Source: Paracoccus lichenicola (GTDB lineage: Bacteria; Pseudomonadota; Alphaproteobacteria; Rhodobacterales; Rhodobacteraceae). From it: a stretch of 64,000 bases of DNA. The translations under genes and the position numbers were made by a program. Under the pieces are notes generated by a model. That model had not been told where the DNA came from and made no database searches. It saw nothing but the letters and a program-made list of their open reading frames with translations. The stretch's first letter is position 1, and each line of letters opens with the position of its first letter. The stretch spans positions 186,001-250,000 of the forward strand of contig NZ_WMBT01000001.1 in assembly GCF_009708075.1 (NCBI RefSeq). The letters are read 5' to 3'. Of this stretch, positions 1 through 7,578 are shown piece by piece.

Positions 1-718
1 GCATGTCGATCAGGTCGTCGGCGATCTGGAAGGCCTGGCCCAGATCCTCGCCAAAGCGGCGCAGCAGGCTGCGCTTGCCGTCCTCGCGCCCGCCCAGGAT
101 CGCCCCGGCCTCGACCGCCGCGCACAGCAGCGCGCCGGTCTTCAGCGCATTGATGCGGGTGATCCGGTCCAGCGCGTCGTCCGCCCCGTCCGCATCGGAA
201 AACCCGTTCAGATCCAGTTCCTGCCCCGCGACCAGCCCTTGCCAGCCCATCACGCCCGACAGGATCGAGACCAGCGCCCCCCGCTGCCCGTCGTCCATCC
301 CGTTCAGGCCATTGGCGATCGAGATGGCGTGGTTCAGCAGCCCGATCGCGGTCAGGATCGCCGTCGCCTCGCCGAACCGGGCATGGGTCGTGGGCCTGCC
401 CCGGCGCAGCAGGGCGTTGTCCATGGAGGGCAGGTCGTCCACGATCAGGGACGCGGTATGGACCATCTCCAGCGCGACGGCCATGTCCAATACGGCATCG
501 CCGTCGGCGGCGTCGCCCGCCACCAGATGCAGCAGATAGGGCCGCAGCCGCTTGCCGCTGCCCATGGCGTCGCGCGCGGCCTCGACCAGGCGGGCGGGGG
601 CGGGGGACAGTTGCGACAGGTGGTGCGCGATGCGCAGGTCAAGCTGGCGCACGAAGCCCGCCTGTGCATCCGGGTGCCTAGCTGCGGCGTTCACCTTGTC
701 TAATGCCTGCTGGTGCAT
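1..718 (-). CDS. crtE: Geranylgeranyl diphosphate synthase CrtE (5' part; runs off the left edge)
   Basis: Trans-isoprenyl diphosphate synthase that condenses isopentenyl units onto allylic diphosphates to give GGPP for carotenoids. The 239 visible codons begin at ATG 718 (MHQQALDKV). They show the GKRLRP substrate motif near residue 52, the first Asp-rich motif DDLPSMD (about residues 93-99) and, at the window edge, the second motif region FQIADDLID. The segment GWQGLVAGQELDL resembles the matching part of Pantoea-type CrtE more than IspA, and the divergent neighbour is idi, so GGPP for carotenoids is the likely product. A farnesyl diphosphate synthase cannot be fully excluded. The C-terminal part (about 50 residues) lies outside the window. 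Confidence 0.85.
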   Translation of the reverse strand, partial: MHQQALDKVNAAARHPDAQAGFVRQLDLRIAHHLSQLSPAPARLVEAARDAMGSGKRLRPYLLHLVAGDAADGDAVLDMAVALEMVHTASLIVDDLPSMDNALLRRGRPTTHARFGEATAILTAIGLLNHAISIANGLNGMDDGQRGALVSILSGVMGWQGLVAGQELDLNGFSDADGADDALDRITRINALKTGALLCAAVEAGAILGGREDGKRSLLRRFGEDLGQAFQIADDLIDM

Positions 719-787
719 GAGACTGGTCCTTCAAGGCTGGCGTTGCGGCCCGACAGGGACAACGCGAAACGACAAGGGCTGCCGCAG

Positions 788-1891
788 ATGACCCACCCCG
801 ATCCGTCACTTGGGAAAGACGATGTTTCCGATCTCACACTCACCTCACGCAAGGAACAGCATCTGGATGTCGTGCTTGCCGGGCAGGCAGGCGCGACGGT
901 AACGACCGGGCTGGAGTCGGTCGTATTCGAACACGTCGCCCTTCCCGAAGTTTCGTGGCACGACGTGGATTTGTCCACCGATTTTCTGGGGCACCGGATC
1001 AACGCTCCCGTGATGATCGGGTCGATGACCGGCGGCCCAAGCCGCGCGGGCGCGATCAACCGCACGCTGGCGCAGGTCTGCCAGCGGTTGCGCCTGCCCC
1101 TGGCGGTCGGATCGCAGCGCGTGATGATCGAGGGGGGCGGCGACGCCGGGCTGGACCGCAGCCTGCGCCGCCTCGCCCCCGACATCCCGATCCTGGCCAA
1201 TTTCGGCGCGGCGCAGCTGAACCGGGGATTTGGCCGCGACCAGGCCCTGCGCGCGGTCGAGGCCATCGGCGCGAACGCCCTGATCCTGCACCTGAACCCC
1301 TTGCAAGAGGCCGTCCAGGCCGAGGGCGACCGCGACTGGCGGGGCCTGACGGCCAAGATCGGCGCCCTGGCCCGCGCGTTGCCGGTGCCCGTGGTGGTGA
1401 AGGAGGTCGGCGCGGGCCTCTCCGCCACCGTCGTCGCCCGCCTGGCCGCCGAGGGCGTGACGGTGTTCGACGTGGCTGGCGCAGGCGGCACCGACTGGGC
1501 GCGGGTCGAGGCCGCGCGGGCGCCCGACCGTTCCGCCGCGCAGGTGGCCGCCTGCTTTGCCGGGTGGGGCATCCCCACGGCGCAGGCCATCCGGGGCGCG
1601 CGGCAGGCGGCGCCCCAGGCCACGATCATCGGTTCGGGCGGCATCGTCACGGGGCTGGACGCGGCCCGGGCGATCCGGCTGGGGGCGGATCTGGTGTCGC
1701 TGGCGGGGGCGGTCCTGGCCTCGGCCCTGGATGGTGCCGAGGCGCTGGAGCGGCAACTGGACGTGGTGCTGCAACAGTTGCGCACGGCGTGCTTCTGCAC
1801 CGGCAGCGCCGATCTGGCCGCCCTGCGGCGCGCGGCCCTGATCACCCGCGACCCGGCCACATCCGCGACCATACCCCGTCCCGCCGGATAA
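788..1891 (+). CDS. fni: Type 2 isopentenyl-diphosphate delta-isomerase (FMN dependent)
   Basis: Interconverts isopentenyl and dimethylallyl diphosphate using reduced FMN, supplying the allylic starter for CrtE. The 367-residue protein has the family's N-terminal RKEQH (residues 21-25), the phosphate/FMN loop MIGSMTGG (76-83), GSQR (about 108-111) and a later HLNPLQE segment; length is normal for the family. ATG 788 is chosen because homology starts there; in-frame codons further upstream would reach into the crtE 5' region. It is divergent from crtE with 69 bp between the starts, so one control region may serve both. Its last 50 bp overlap the 3' end of the convergent cytochrome b561 gene. 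Confidence 0.9.
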   Translation: MTHPDPSLGKDDVSDLTLTSRKEQHLDVVLAGQAGATVTTGLESVVFEHVALPEVSWHDVDLSTDFLGHRINAPVMIGSMTGGPSRAGAINRTLAQVCQRLRLPLAVGSQRVMIEGGGDAGLDRSLRRLAPDIPILANFGAAQLNRGFGRDQALRAVEAIGANALILHLNPLQEAVQAEGDRDWRGLTAKIGALARALPVPVVVKEVGAGLSATVVARLAAEGVTVFDVAGAGGTDWARVEAARAPDRSAAQVAACFAGWGIPTAQAIRGARQAAPQATIIGSGGIVTGLDAARAIRLGADLVSLAGAVLASALDGAEALERQLDVVLQQLRTACFCTGSADLAALRRAALITRDPATSATIPRPAG

Positions 1892-2387
1892 GCGCGTGCT
1901 GCAGGGCGGCCCCGACATGGACCGCCAGCACCGCGATCAGCAGAAAGGCCGCGGCCTGATGAAGGGCCGAGGCGGCATCGGCTAGGGGTTCCGACTTGCC
2001 GATCCAGGGGCCAAGGCCCAGCCTGTCCAGAAGCTCGATGGGATAGCCGCCCGCGCGGACGCGGACGAATCCGCTGACCGGCATCACGACCAGCAGGGCA
2101 TACAGCATCCCATGCGACAGCGCCGCAGCCCGCCGTTGCCACCGCGGGATGGTATCCGGCAGGGGCGGCGGGCGATGCGTCAGGCGATAGATCACCCGCA
2201 CCAGGATCACCGGGATCAGCAGCGTGCCGAGGTTCTTGTGCAGGATGAACAGCGTGTCCTGCACGGGCCTTGCCAGCCCCTCCTGCACCATCACCAGCCC
2301 TGCGGGAATCATCACCAGAACGGCGACGGCCACGATCCAGTGCAGCCATCGGGCGGGCGGTCGGTAACCTGGCAGGCGGTTCGGCAT
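1842..2387 (-). CDS. Cytochrome b561 family protein
   Basis: A 181-residue integral membrane b-type cytochrome of the bacterial b561 (CybB-like) type, expected to move electrons between quinol and periplasmic or membrane acceptors. Four hydrophobic segments are evident. Candidate haem-ligand histidines occur at H16 in the first helix, H50 in the second (FILHKN), and in the third and fourth helices (LSHGML, ALHQAA, VHVGAAL). The start is ATG 2387. The gene converges on idi and overlaps it by 50 bp. The electron partner cannot be inferred from the neighbours. Confidence 0.85.
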   Translation of the reverse strand: MPNRLPGYRPPARWLHWIVAVAVLVMIPAGLVMVQEGLARPVQDTLFILHKNLGTLLIPVILVRVIYRLTHRPPPLPDTIPRWQRRAAALSHGMLYALLVVMPVSGFVRVRAGGYPIELLDRLGLGPWIGKSEPLADAASALHQAAAFLLIAVLAVHVGAALQHALIRRDGVWSRMWPGRG

Positions 2388-2452
2388 CGCGTGGCTCCCT
2401 TCCGATCATGGTAGCGGATGAGTAACGATCTGAACAGGGGCGCAAATCCGCC

Positions 2453-2480
2453 TTGACGGATGGCGCGCCTGGCATAGGCT
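2453..2480 (+). promoter_or_regulatory. Sigma70-like promoter of the NMT1-type ABC operon
   Basis: TTGACG (2453-2458) and TAGGCT (2475-2480) are separated by 16 bp, directly upstream of the binding-protein gene. A transcript from here would begin near 2487. An ATG at 2488 would then be almost leaderless, which favours the ATG at 2551 as the real start. The -10 element is a weak match. Confidence 0.4.
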
Positions 2481-2550
2481 TTCCTCCATGCATGACCGCC
2501 AGATCCCCGCCCGCTTGCCTGTGCCGCCCGCCGCCCGCGGCATCCTTCCC

Positions 2551-3519
2551 ATGACCCGGCGCGGCGTCATGGCCGGGCTGGCGGGCCTTGCCGCCTGCCG
2601 CAGCACCTATGCATGGGCGCAGACCCCGGTGGGCCTGCAATTGTCCTGGCTGCATTCCGTCCAGTTCGCCGGCAGCTATCTGGCGCTGCAAAACGGCTGG
2701 TGGCGGGATGCGGGGCTGGAAGTGTCGCTGCTGCAAGGCGGCCCCAACGCCCCCGTCGAACCCCCCGTGGTCGCGGGCAACGCGCTGGTGGGCATCTCGG
2801 CCGCCGACTATGCCGCCGCCGCCGTGGCGCAGGGGGCGCCCTTCAGGATCATCGGCGTGGCGATGCAGAAGAACCCCTTCGTCATCGCCTCGCTTCCTGG
2901 CAATCCGATCGACGCGCCCGCCGACCTGCCTGGCAAGCGCATCGGCATGGCGGTGGCGAACACGCCGGTCCTGCAGGCCCTGTGCCGCCTGAACGATGTC
3001 GATTTCGGGGCTGTCCAGATCGTGCCGACGCAGTATTCCGCCCAACCGCTGCTGGCGGGCGAGGTGGACGGGTTGCTGTGCTGGGAAACCGACCTGCCGG
3101 TCGCCATGGCGGTCCAGGGGATCGCGGCGCGAACGATGCTGATGGCGGATCACGGCTATGCGCTGCAGTCCCAGACCTATGTGGCCACCGACGACAGCCT
3201 GGCCAACCGCCGCAGGGAACTGGTCGCCCTGATGGCGGGCGAGGTGCGGGGGTGGAACGCCTATCGCTCTGACACCGATGCCGCGGCGGACCTGACGGTC
3301 GCGATGTTTCCCGACGCCGGGTTGGATAAGGCGGTGCAGCGGTTGCAGGCCGAACGGCAGGTGCCGCTGATGTTTTCCCCGCTGACCGACGCGCATGGCT
3401 TTGGCTGGTGGACGGACGAAGGGGTTCAGGACAACATCCGCACCCTGTCCCTGCTGGGCCGCACGGTGACGCCCGACCTGTGGGACCGATCCATCCTTGA
3501 CGAAGTCCATGCCGGCTAG
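2551..3519 (+). CDS. ABC transporter substrate-binding protein, NMT1/THI5-like
   Basis: Periplasmic solute-binding protein of the NMT1/THI5 (SsuA/ThiY/RibY) fold, 322 residues from ATG 2551. The mature part opens with QLSWLHSVQFAGSYLAL, the typical start of the family's first lobe; VGISAADYA and IPTQYSAQPLLAGEVDG-like segments follow (exact reading IVPTQYSAQ). The N-terminus MTRRGVMAGLAG followed by a hydrophobic run looks like a twin-arginine signal. An in-frame ATG at 2488 would add 21 residues. The next gene (ATPase) overlaps its end by 11 bp. The family imports pyrimidine precursors, flavin precursors, sulfonates or nitrate; the sequence does not decide which. Confidence 0.8.
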   Translation: MTRRGVMAGLAGLAACRSTYAWAQTPVGLQLSWLHSVQFAGSYLALQNGWWRDAGLEVSLLQGGPNAPVEPPVVAGNALVGISAADYAAAAVAQGAPFRIIGVAMQKNPFVIASLPGNPIDAPADLPGKRIGMAVANTPVLQALCRLNDVDFGAVQIVPTQYSAQPLLAGEVDGLLCWETDLPVAMAVQGIAARTMLMADHGYALQSQTYVATDDSLANRRRELVALMAGEVRGWNAYRSDTDAAADLTVAMFPDAGLDKAVQRLQAERQVPLMFSPLTDAHGFGWWTDEGVQDNIRTLSLLGRTVTPDLWDRSILDEVHAG

Positions 3520-4300
3520 ACCGCCTGCCCCGATCACCTGCACGGGCCTGGCCAGGATCCATGACAATGGCGTCATGGCGCTGGACCCCCTGGACCTGAC
3601 CTTCGCGCCGGGCCGGACGACCGCGCTCATCGGGCCGTCGGGCTGCGGGAAATCGACGCTGCTGCGGCTGATCGCGGGGCTGGACCGGCCCACGGCGGGC
3701 GAGGTCCTGATCGCCGGGCTGCCCCCTGCCCGGCAGGCCGCGCAGGGCGCGATCGCGATGGCCTTCCAGGATCCCTCGCTGCTGCCCTGGCTGACGCTGC
3801 GCCGGAACATCGCGCTGGCCCGCAAGCTCGCGCGCCAGCCCGCCAATCCCGGGCTGGTGGATCGGCTGATCGGGCTGGTCGGGCTGGAAGGCTTTCACGA
3901 AACCCGGCCCGCCGCCCTGTCCGGCGGAATGCGCCAGCGTGCCGCCATCGCGCGCGCCCTGGTCACGCAACCCCGGGTGCTGCTGCTGGACGAACCCTTC
4001 GGCGCGGTGGACGAGCTGACCCGCCGCCAGCTGGCGCGCGACCTGCCGCCCTTGTGGCAGCCCTTGGGCACGACCACGGTTCTGGTCACGCACTCCGTGG
4101 ACGAGGCCGTGCTGCTGTCGGACCGCATCCTTGTCCTGTCGCCCCGGCCCGCGCGGGTGGTGGCCGACCTGGCCGTGCCGCTGCCCCATCCACGCGCCTT
4201 GCAGGTGACCGAGACCCCGGCCTTCCGGCGCATCGCGGCGCAGGCGCTTGCGGCCCTGGCGCAAGGCGTGGCGGACAGCCCGGCGCTGGCCGCGCAATGA
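3509..4300 (+). CDS. ABC transporter ATP-binding protein (SsuB/TauB/ThiZ type)
   Basis: Cytoplasmic ATPase of the importer, 263 residues. Walker A GPSGCGKST is at residues 42-50, the Q-loop Gln at 87, the signature LSGGMRQR at about 137-144, Walker B LLLDEP ending near 163, and a TH switch motif follows (LVTHSVDEAV). All catalytic elements are intact. Start ATG 3509 overlaps the upstream stop by 11 bp, a sign of translational coupling; a TTG at 3497 is the alternative. The stop overlaps the permease start as ATGA at 4297-4300. Confidence 0.88.
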   Translation: MPARPPAPITCTGLARIHDNGVMALDPLDLTFAPGRTTALIGPSGCGKSTLLRLIAGLDRPTAGEVLIAGLPPARQAAQGAIAMAFQDPSLLPWLTLRRNIALARKLARQPANPGLVDRLIGLVGLEGFHETRPAALSGGMRQRAAIARALVTQPRVLLLDEPFGAVDELTRRQLARDLPPLWQPLGTTTVLVTHSVDEAVLLSDRILVLSPRPARVVADLAVPLPHPRALQVTETPAFRRIAAQALAALAQGVADSPALAAQ

Positions 4301-5844
4301 CGGCGCTTGCCCGCCGGGCGGGATCGCCGGTCTTGCTGCTGGCCTTGTGGCAACTGGCCGCGGCGGCGACGGCGGGGCAGTTCCTGCTGGCCGGGCCGGT
4401 AGCCGTGGGCGGCTGGCTTGCGGACAATCCGGGGCTGGTCGGACGCGCGTTGTCCGCCTCGCTGGCGAATGCCGCCTGGGGGTTTTTGGCGGGCAATCTG
4501 GCCGCCATCCTCATCGCCACCGTGGCGATGCTGTGGCCGCGCGCACTGAACCTGCTGAGCGGGCTTGCGCTGGTCGTCTTTTGCCTGCCGCTGGTCGCCA
4601 CCGGCCCGATCCTGCGCGTGACGATGGGTCCGGGGAACGGCCCGCAGATCGTGCTGGCGGCGCTGGCCGTCTTCTACACGACGCTGATCCCGCTGCTGGC
4701 GGGGCTGCGGGCCGCGCCCTCGGTCTGGTTCGACCTGGTGGCAAGCTATGGCCGAGGACGGCTGGCCGCGCTGATCCATGTCCGCGCCCGCGCCTCCCTG
4801 CCCTATCTGCTGGCGGGGCTTCAGATCGCCGCCCCTGCCGCTTTCCTGGGCGCCATGGTGGGCGAGTTCACGGGGGCCGAGCGTGGCCTGGGCGTGCTGA
4901 CCATCCGCTTCACCCGCGACCTGAACGTGCCCGCCTTGTGGGCCGTGGCAAGCGTCGCGGCGGCGGTCTCGATCGCGGCCTATGGTGGCATCGGCGCGCT
5001 TGGCCGCCGCTTTCTGCTGGAACGCCCGCCCGTGATCCTGGCCCCGCCGCGCCTGTCGCGGGGATCGCTGGCAGGCCGCCTGCAAGGCTGCGTCCTGCTG
5101 GCGGGCGTCACGCTGGCGCTGTGGTGGGGCGGGATCGAGCTTTTCGGCCTGAACCCCTTCTTCGCCAAGCGTCCGCCCGACCTGCTGGCCGCGCTGACCC
5201 GGGCGCCGGATGCCGCCGCCACCCGGCAGGCGCTGTTGGGGGCGGCGGGCCAGACGGCGGCGCTGGTGCTGCCCGGCTATCTGGCGGGTCTGGCGTTGGG
5301 CGCGGGACTTGCGGTCACCCTGTCGCTGGCGCCCAGGTTGTCGGGGCTGGTCACGCCACTGGCTGTCGCGCTGCGGTCGGTGCCCATCGTCACCACCGCG
5401 CCGCTGGTCGTGCTGATGCTGGGCCGGGGCGCGGCGGGCACCATCGCGCTGGTCGCGCTGATGGTGTTCTTTCCGACCTTCGTGGCCTGCCAGCACGGGC
5501 TGCGGCAGGCGCCCGGGCAGATCCTCGACATCCTGCGCGGCTATGGCGCCGGTGGGCTGGCGCAGTTGATCCATGTGCGCATCCCGGCGATGCTGCCCGC
5601 CTTCTTCGCGGCGGCCCGGATGGGAGTGCCCGCCGCCATCCTGGCGGTCACGGTGGCCGAATGGCTGGCCACCGGGCGCGGGCTTGGCAACCTGATGACG
5701 CTGTCGGCCTCGCTGTCGGACTACACGATGCTGTGGCTGACGGTGGTGCTGGTCACGGGGGCATCCGTCCTGGGCCACGGGGGCATCGCCTGGATCGAGC
5801 GTCGCGTGCTGCGCCTTTACGCGCCCGAGCAGGTGGACCCTTGA
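4297..5844 (+). CDS. Fused double-domain ABC transporter permease
   Basis: Membrane component, 515 residues, roughly twice the length of a usual SsuC/TauC-type permease. It contains two copies of the binding-protein-dependent permease domain. The first half (about residues 1-245) has its cytoplasmic EAA-like loop near EFTGAERGLGVL; the second half (about 265-515) has the equivalent loop near EWLATGRGLGNL. The paired loops and the repeated RGLG signature indicate an internal duplication or fusion, so one polypeptide can supply the whole transmembrane channel. It starts at ATG 4297, overlapping the ATPase stop, and its own stop overlaps a TTG start of the glycosyltransferase. Confidence 0.85.
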   Translation: MTALARRAGSPVLLLALWQLAAAATAGQFLLAGPVAVGGWLADNPGLVGRALSASLANAAWGFLAGNLAAILIATVAMLWPRALNLLSGLALVVFCLPLVATGPILRVTMGPGNGPQIVLAALAVFYTTLIPLLAGLRAAPSVWFDLVASYGRGRLAALIHVRARASLPYLLAGLQIAAPAAFLGAMVGEFTGAERGLGVLTIRFTRDLNVPALWAVASVAAAVSIAAYGGIGALGRRFLLERPPVILAPPRLSRGSLAGRLQGCVLLAGVTLALWWGGIELFGLNPFFAKRPPDLLAALTRAPDAAATRQALLGAAGQTAALVLPGYLAGLALGAGLAVTLSLAPRLSGLVTPLAVALRSVPIVTTAPLVVLMLGRGAAGTIALVALMVFFPTFVACQHGLRQAPGQILDILRGYGAGGLAQLIHVRIPAMLPAFFAAARMGVPAAILAVTVAEWLATGRGLGNLMTLSASLSDYTMLWLTVVLVTGASVLGHGGIAWIERRVLRLYAPEQVDP

Positions 5845-6890
5845 TCCCCCGCCCCGCCGCCTTCGCCATCCCGGGCGACATCGCCACCCTGACGGGCGGC
5901 TACATCTATGAACGCCGCCTGCTGGAGGGGCTGCGCCGGATCGGCCACGACATGGCTCATCTGCAACTGCCCGCCAGCTTTCCCGACCCCTCGGCCAGCG
6001 ACATGGCGGCGGCGGTTGCGGCGCTGGCCGCGCTGCCGCCGGACCGGCCGCTGATCCTGGACGGGCTGGTCTTCGGCGCCATCGACACGGACGGCCTGGC
6101 CCGGGTCCGCGCGCCGGTCGTCGCGATGGTCCATCACCCGCTGGCCGCCGAAAGCGGGCTGGACCCGGCGCGGCGCGATCACCTGTTCCGCACCGAATGC
6201 GACAACCTGCGGCTGGCCCGGCATGTCCTGGTGCCAAGCCCGCATACCCGCCGCATCCTGGTCCAGCAATACCACGTCGCGCCCGCCCGCATCACCATCG
6301 CCCGCCCGGGGGTGGATCGTCCCCGCCTGCCTGCCGCGCCCGTTTCGCCGCCGCTGATCCTGTCGGTGGGCATCCTGCACCCGCGCAAGGGACACGACAT
6401 CCTGATCGAGGCGCTGTCGCGCCTGACGGATCTTGACTGGCGGGCGGTGATCGTCGGCAACCCTTGGGACGCGGCCCATGCGCAGGCCCTGGCAAGCCAG
6501 GCCGCGGCAAGCCCCGCCGCCGCCCGCATCACGCTTGCCGGACAGGTCGCGCCCGATCTGCTGGAGCGGTTGTATGCGCAGGCCACCGTCTTTGCGCTGG
6601 CGACCCGGTACGAAGGCCACGGCCTGGTCTTCGACGAGGCCCTGGTGCGCGGCCTGCCGGTCGTCAGTTGCGACACCGGCGCGGTTCCCGACACGGTGCC
6701 CCCGCCCGCCGGCCTTCTGGTGCCGCCGGACAACGCGTCAGCCTTTGCGGGGGCGCTGCGCCGGGTTCTGGAGGATCACGCGCTGCGCGACGCCATGGCC
6801 GATGCCGCCCGGGATGCAGGACGCGATCTGCCGGGATGGGATCATGCCGCCGCTGTCGCCAGCGCGGTCCTGGCGCGCCTGCGGCCTTGA
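5841..6890 (+). CDS. Glycosyltransferase family 4 protein
   Basis: A 349-residue GT-B type retaining glycosyltransferase. The C-terminal Rossmann half shows SVGILHPRKGHDIL (about residue 175), then ATRYEGHGLVFDEAL with the family E-x7-E type element (about 255-270), followed by GLPVVSCDTGAVPD. The start is TTG 5841, whose last two bases form part of the permease stop (TTGA overlap). No ATG in this frame precedes the conserved N-terminus. Acceptor and sugar donor are unknown. Coupling to an ABC importer is unusual and no polysaccharide cluster is nearby. Confidence 0.8.
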   Translation: MIPRPAAFAIPGDIATLTGGYIYERRLLEGLRRIGHDMAHLQLPASFPDPSASDMAAAVAALAALPPDRPLILDGLVFGAIDTDGLARVRAPVVAMVHHPLAAESGLDPARRDHLFRTECDNLRLARHVLVPSPHTRRILVQQYHVAPARITIARPGVDRPRLPAAPVSPPLILSVGILHPRKGHDILIEALSRLTDLDWRAVIVGNPWDAAHAQALASQAAASPAAARITLAGQVAPDLLERLYAQATVFALATRYEGHGLVFDEALVRGLPVVSCDTGAVPDTVPPPAGLLVPPDNASAFAGALRRVLEDHALRDAMADAARDAGRDLPGWDHAAAVASAVLARLRP

Positions 6891-6900
6891 AAACGAAAGA

Positions 6901-6953
6901 CCGCCCGCGCCGGTTCCGGCGCAGGCGGCATGGCCCGCAGGAATGCGCGGGCC
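6901..6953. terminator. Pair of GC hairpins between convergent genes
   Basis: Two stems fill the 71 bp between the glycosyltransferase and the DUF892 gene. The first pairs 6901-6905 and 6907-6913 with 6916-6922 and 6924-6928 (12 pairs, one bulge per side). The second pairs 6932-6938 with 6947-6953. Neither is followed by a clear T run, so function as an intrinsic terminator is inferred from position only. Confidence 0.4.
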
Positions 6954-6961
6954 GGGTCGGT

Positions 6962-7462
6962 TCAGGCCGCGGCGGGTTCGGCGGCGGCGTTGATGACGCT
7001 TTCGGCCAAGGCCGTCAGCTTCTCGTCGGTGGCCGATTCCTCTTGCAGCGTCTGGTCCAGAAGCGCCACCGCCTCGTCCATGCCAAGCTGCTGCGCCCAG
7101 GCCTTCAGCGTGCCATAGCGGGTGATCTCGTAATGCTCGACCGCCTGGGCCGCGGCCAGCAGGCCCGCGTCCAGGGCGGGGCTGCCCTTGAACTCCTCGG
7201 CGATGTCCTCGGCTTCCGAGATGATGCCCTCGATGGCGTCGCAGGTCTTGCCGCGCGGGCTTTTGCCGATCAGCTCGAACACCTGGGTCAGGCGCTCGAC
7301 CTGGCCCTGGGTTTCTTCCTCGTGCATCTTGAACGCGGCCTTCAGATCCTCGCTTTGGGCCGCGCGCGCCATCTTGCGCAGCGATTGCAGGATCTTGCGC
7401 TCGGCGTAATAGATGTCCTTGAGCGTCTCGTGGAACAGCGTGTCCAGCGTCTTGTCGGCCAT
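6962..7462 (-). CDS. DUF892 ferritin-like protein (YciE/YciF family)
   Basis: A 166-residue four-helix-bundle protein of the YciE/YciF family, associated with general stress responses. Visible family features are the N-terminal LDTLFHETLKDIYYAE segment, the E/H-rich helices (KMHEEETQGQVERL; AVEHYEITRYGTLKAW) that could bind a di-metal site, and an alanine-rich C-terminus. ATG 7462 is preceded by AAGGAG (ribosome site). A GGAAC-N16-GGTT stress-type promoter lies about 60 bp upstream. Biochemical function is not established for the family. Confidence 0.85.
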   Translation of the reverse strand: MADKTLDTLFHETLKDIYYAERKILQSLRKMARAAQSEDLKAAFKMHEEETQGQVERLTQVFELIGKSPRGKTCDAIEGIISEAEDIAEEFKGSPALDAGLLAAAQAVEHYEITRYGTLKAWAQQLGMDEAVALLDQTLQEESATDEKLTALAESVINAAAEPAAA

Positions 7463-7522
7463 GGAAAAGCTCCTTGCTTCGTTCGTGCGCCGCGGTCGTG
7501 TTGCAGCGCGAGATGCCTTTCC

Positions 7523-7547
7523 AACCAATCCCGGGCGGGTCCGTTCC
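7523..7547 (-). promoter_or_regulatory. General-stress (EcfG-type) promoter candidate for the DUF892 gene
   Basis: Read on the minus strand, GGAAC (7547-7543) is followed after 16 bp by GGTT (7526-7523). The alphaproteobacterial EcfG consensus is GGAAC-N16/17-CGTT, so one of nine positions differs. The predicted start of transcription is about 50 bp before ATG 7462, and DUF892 genes are common members of this regulon. Confidence 0.55.
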
Positions 7548-7578
7548 ATCGCCCGCGCATTATGGCGAAATTTATCCG

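Noticed and set aside
2388..2550. Possible TPP or FMN riboswitch before the NMT1-type importer
   Set aside because: No TPP (CTGAGA) or FMN riboswitch core sequence is visible in the short leader.
700..3846. A 1048-codon open frame on the minus strand
   Set aside because: It runs antisense through idi, b561 and the ABC genes. The composition (Arg/Pro/Gly/Ala rich) is that of a shadow frame in high-GC DNA, and the opposite genes have clear families.
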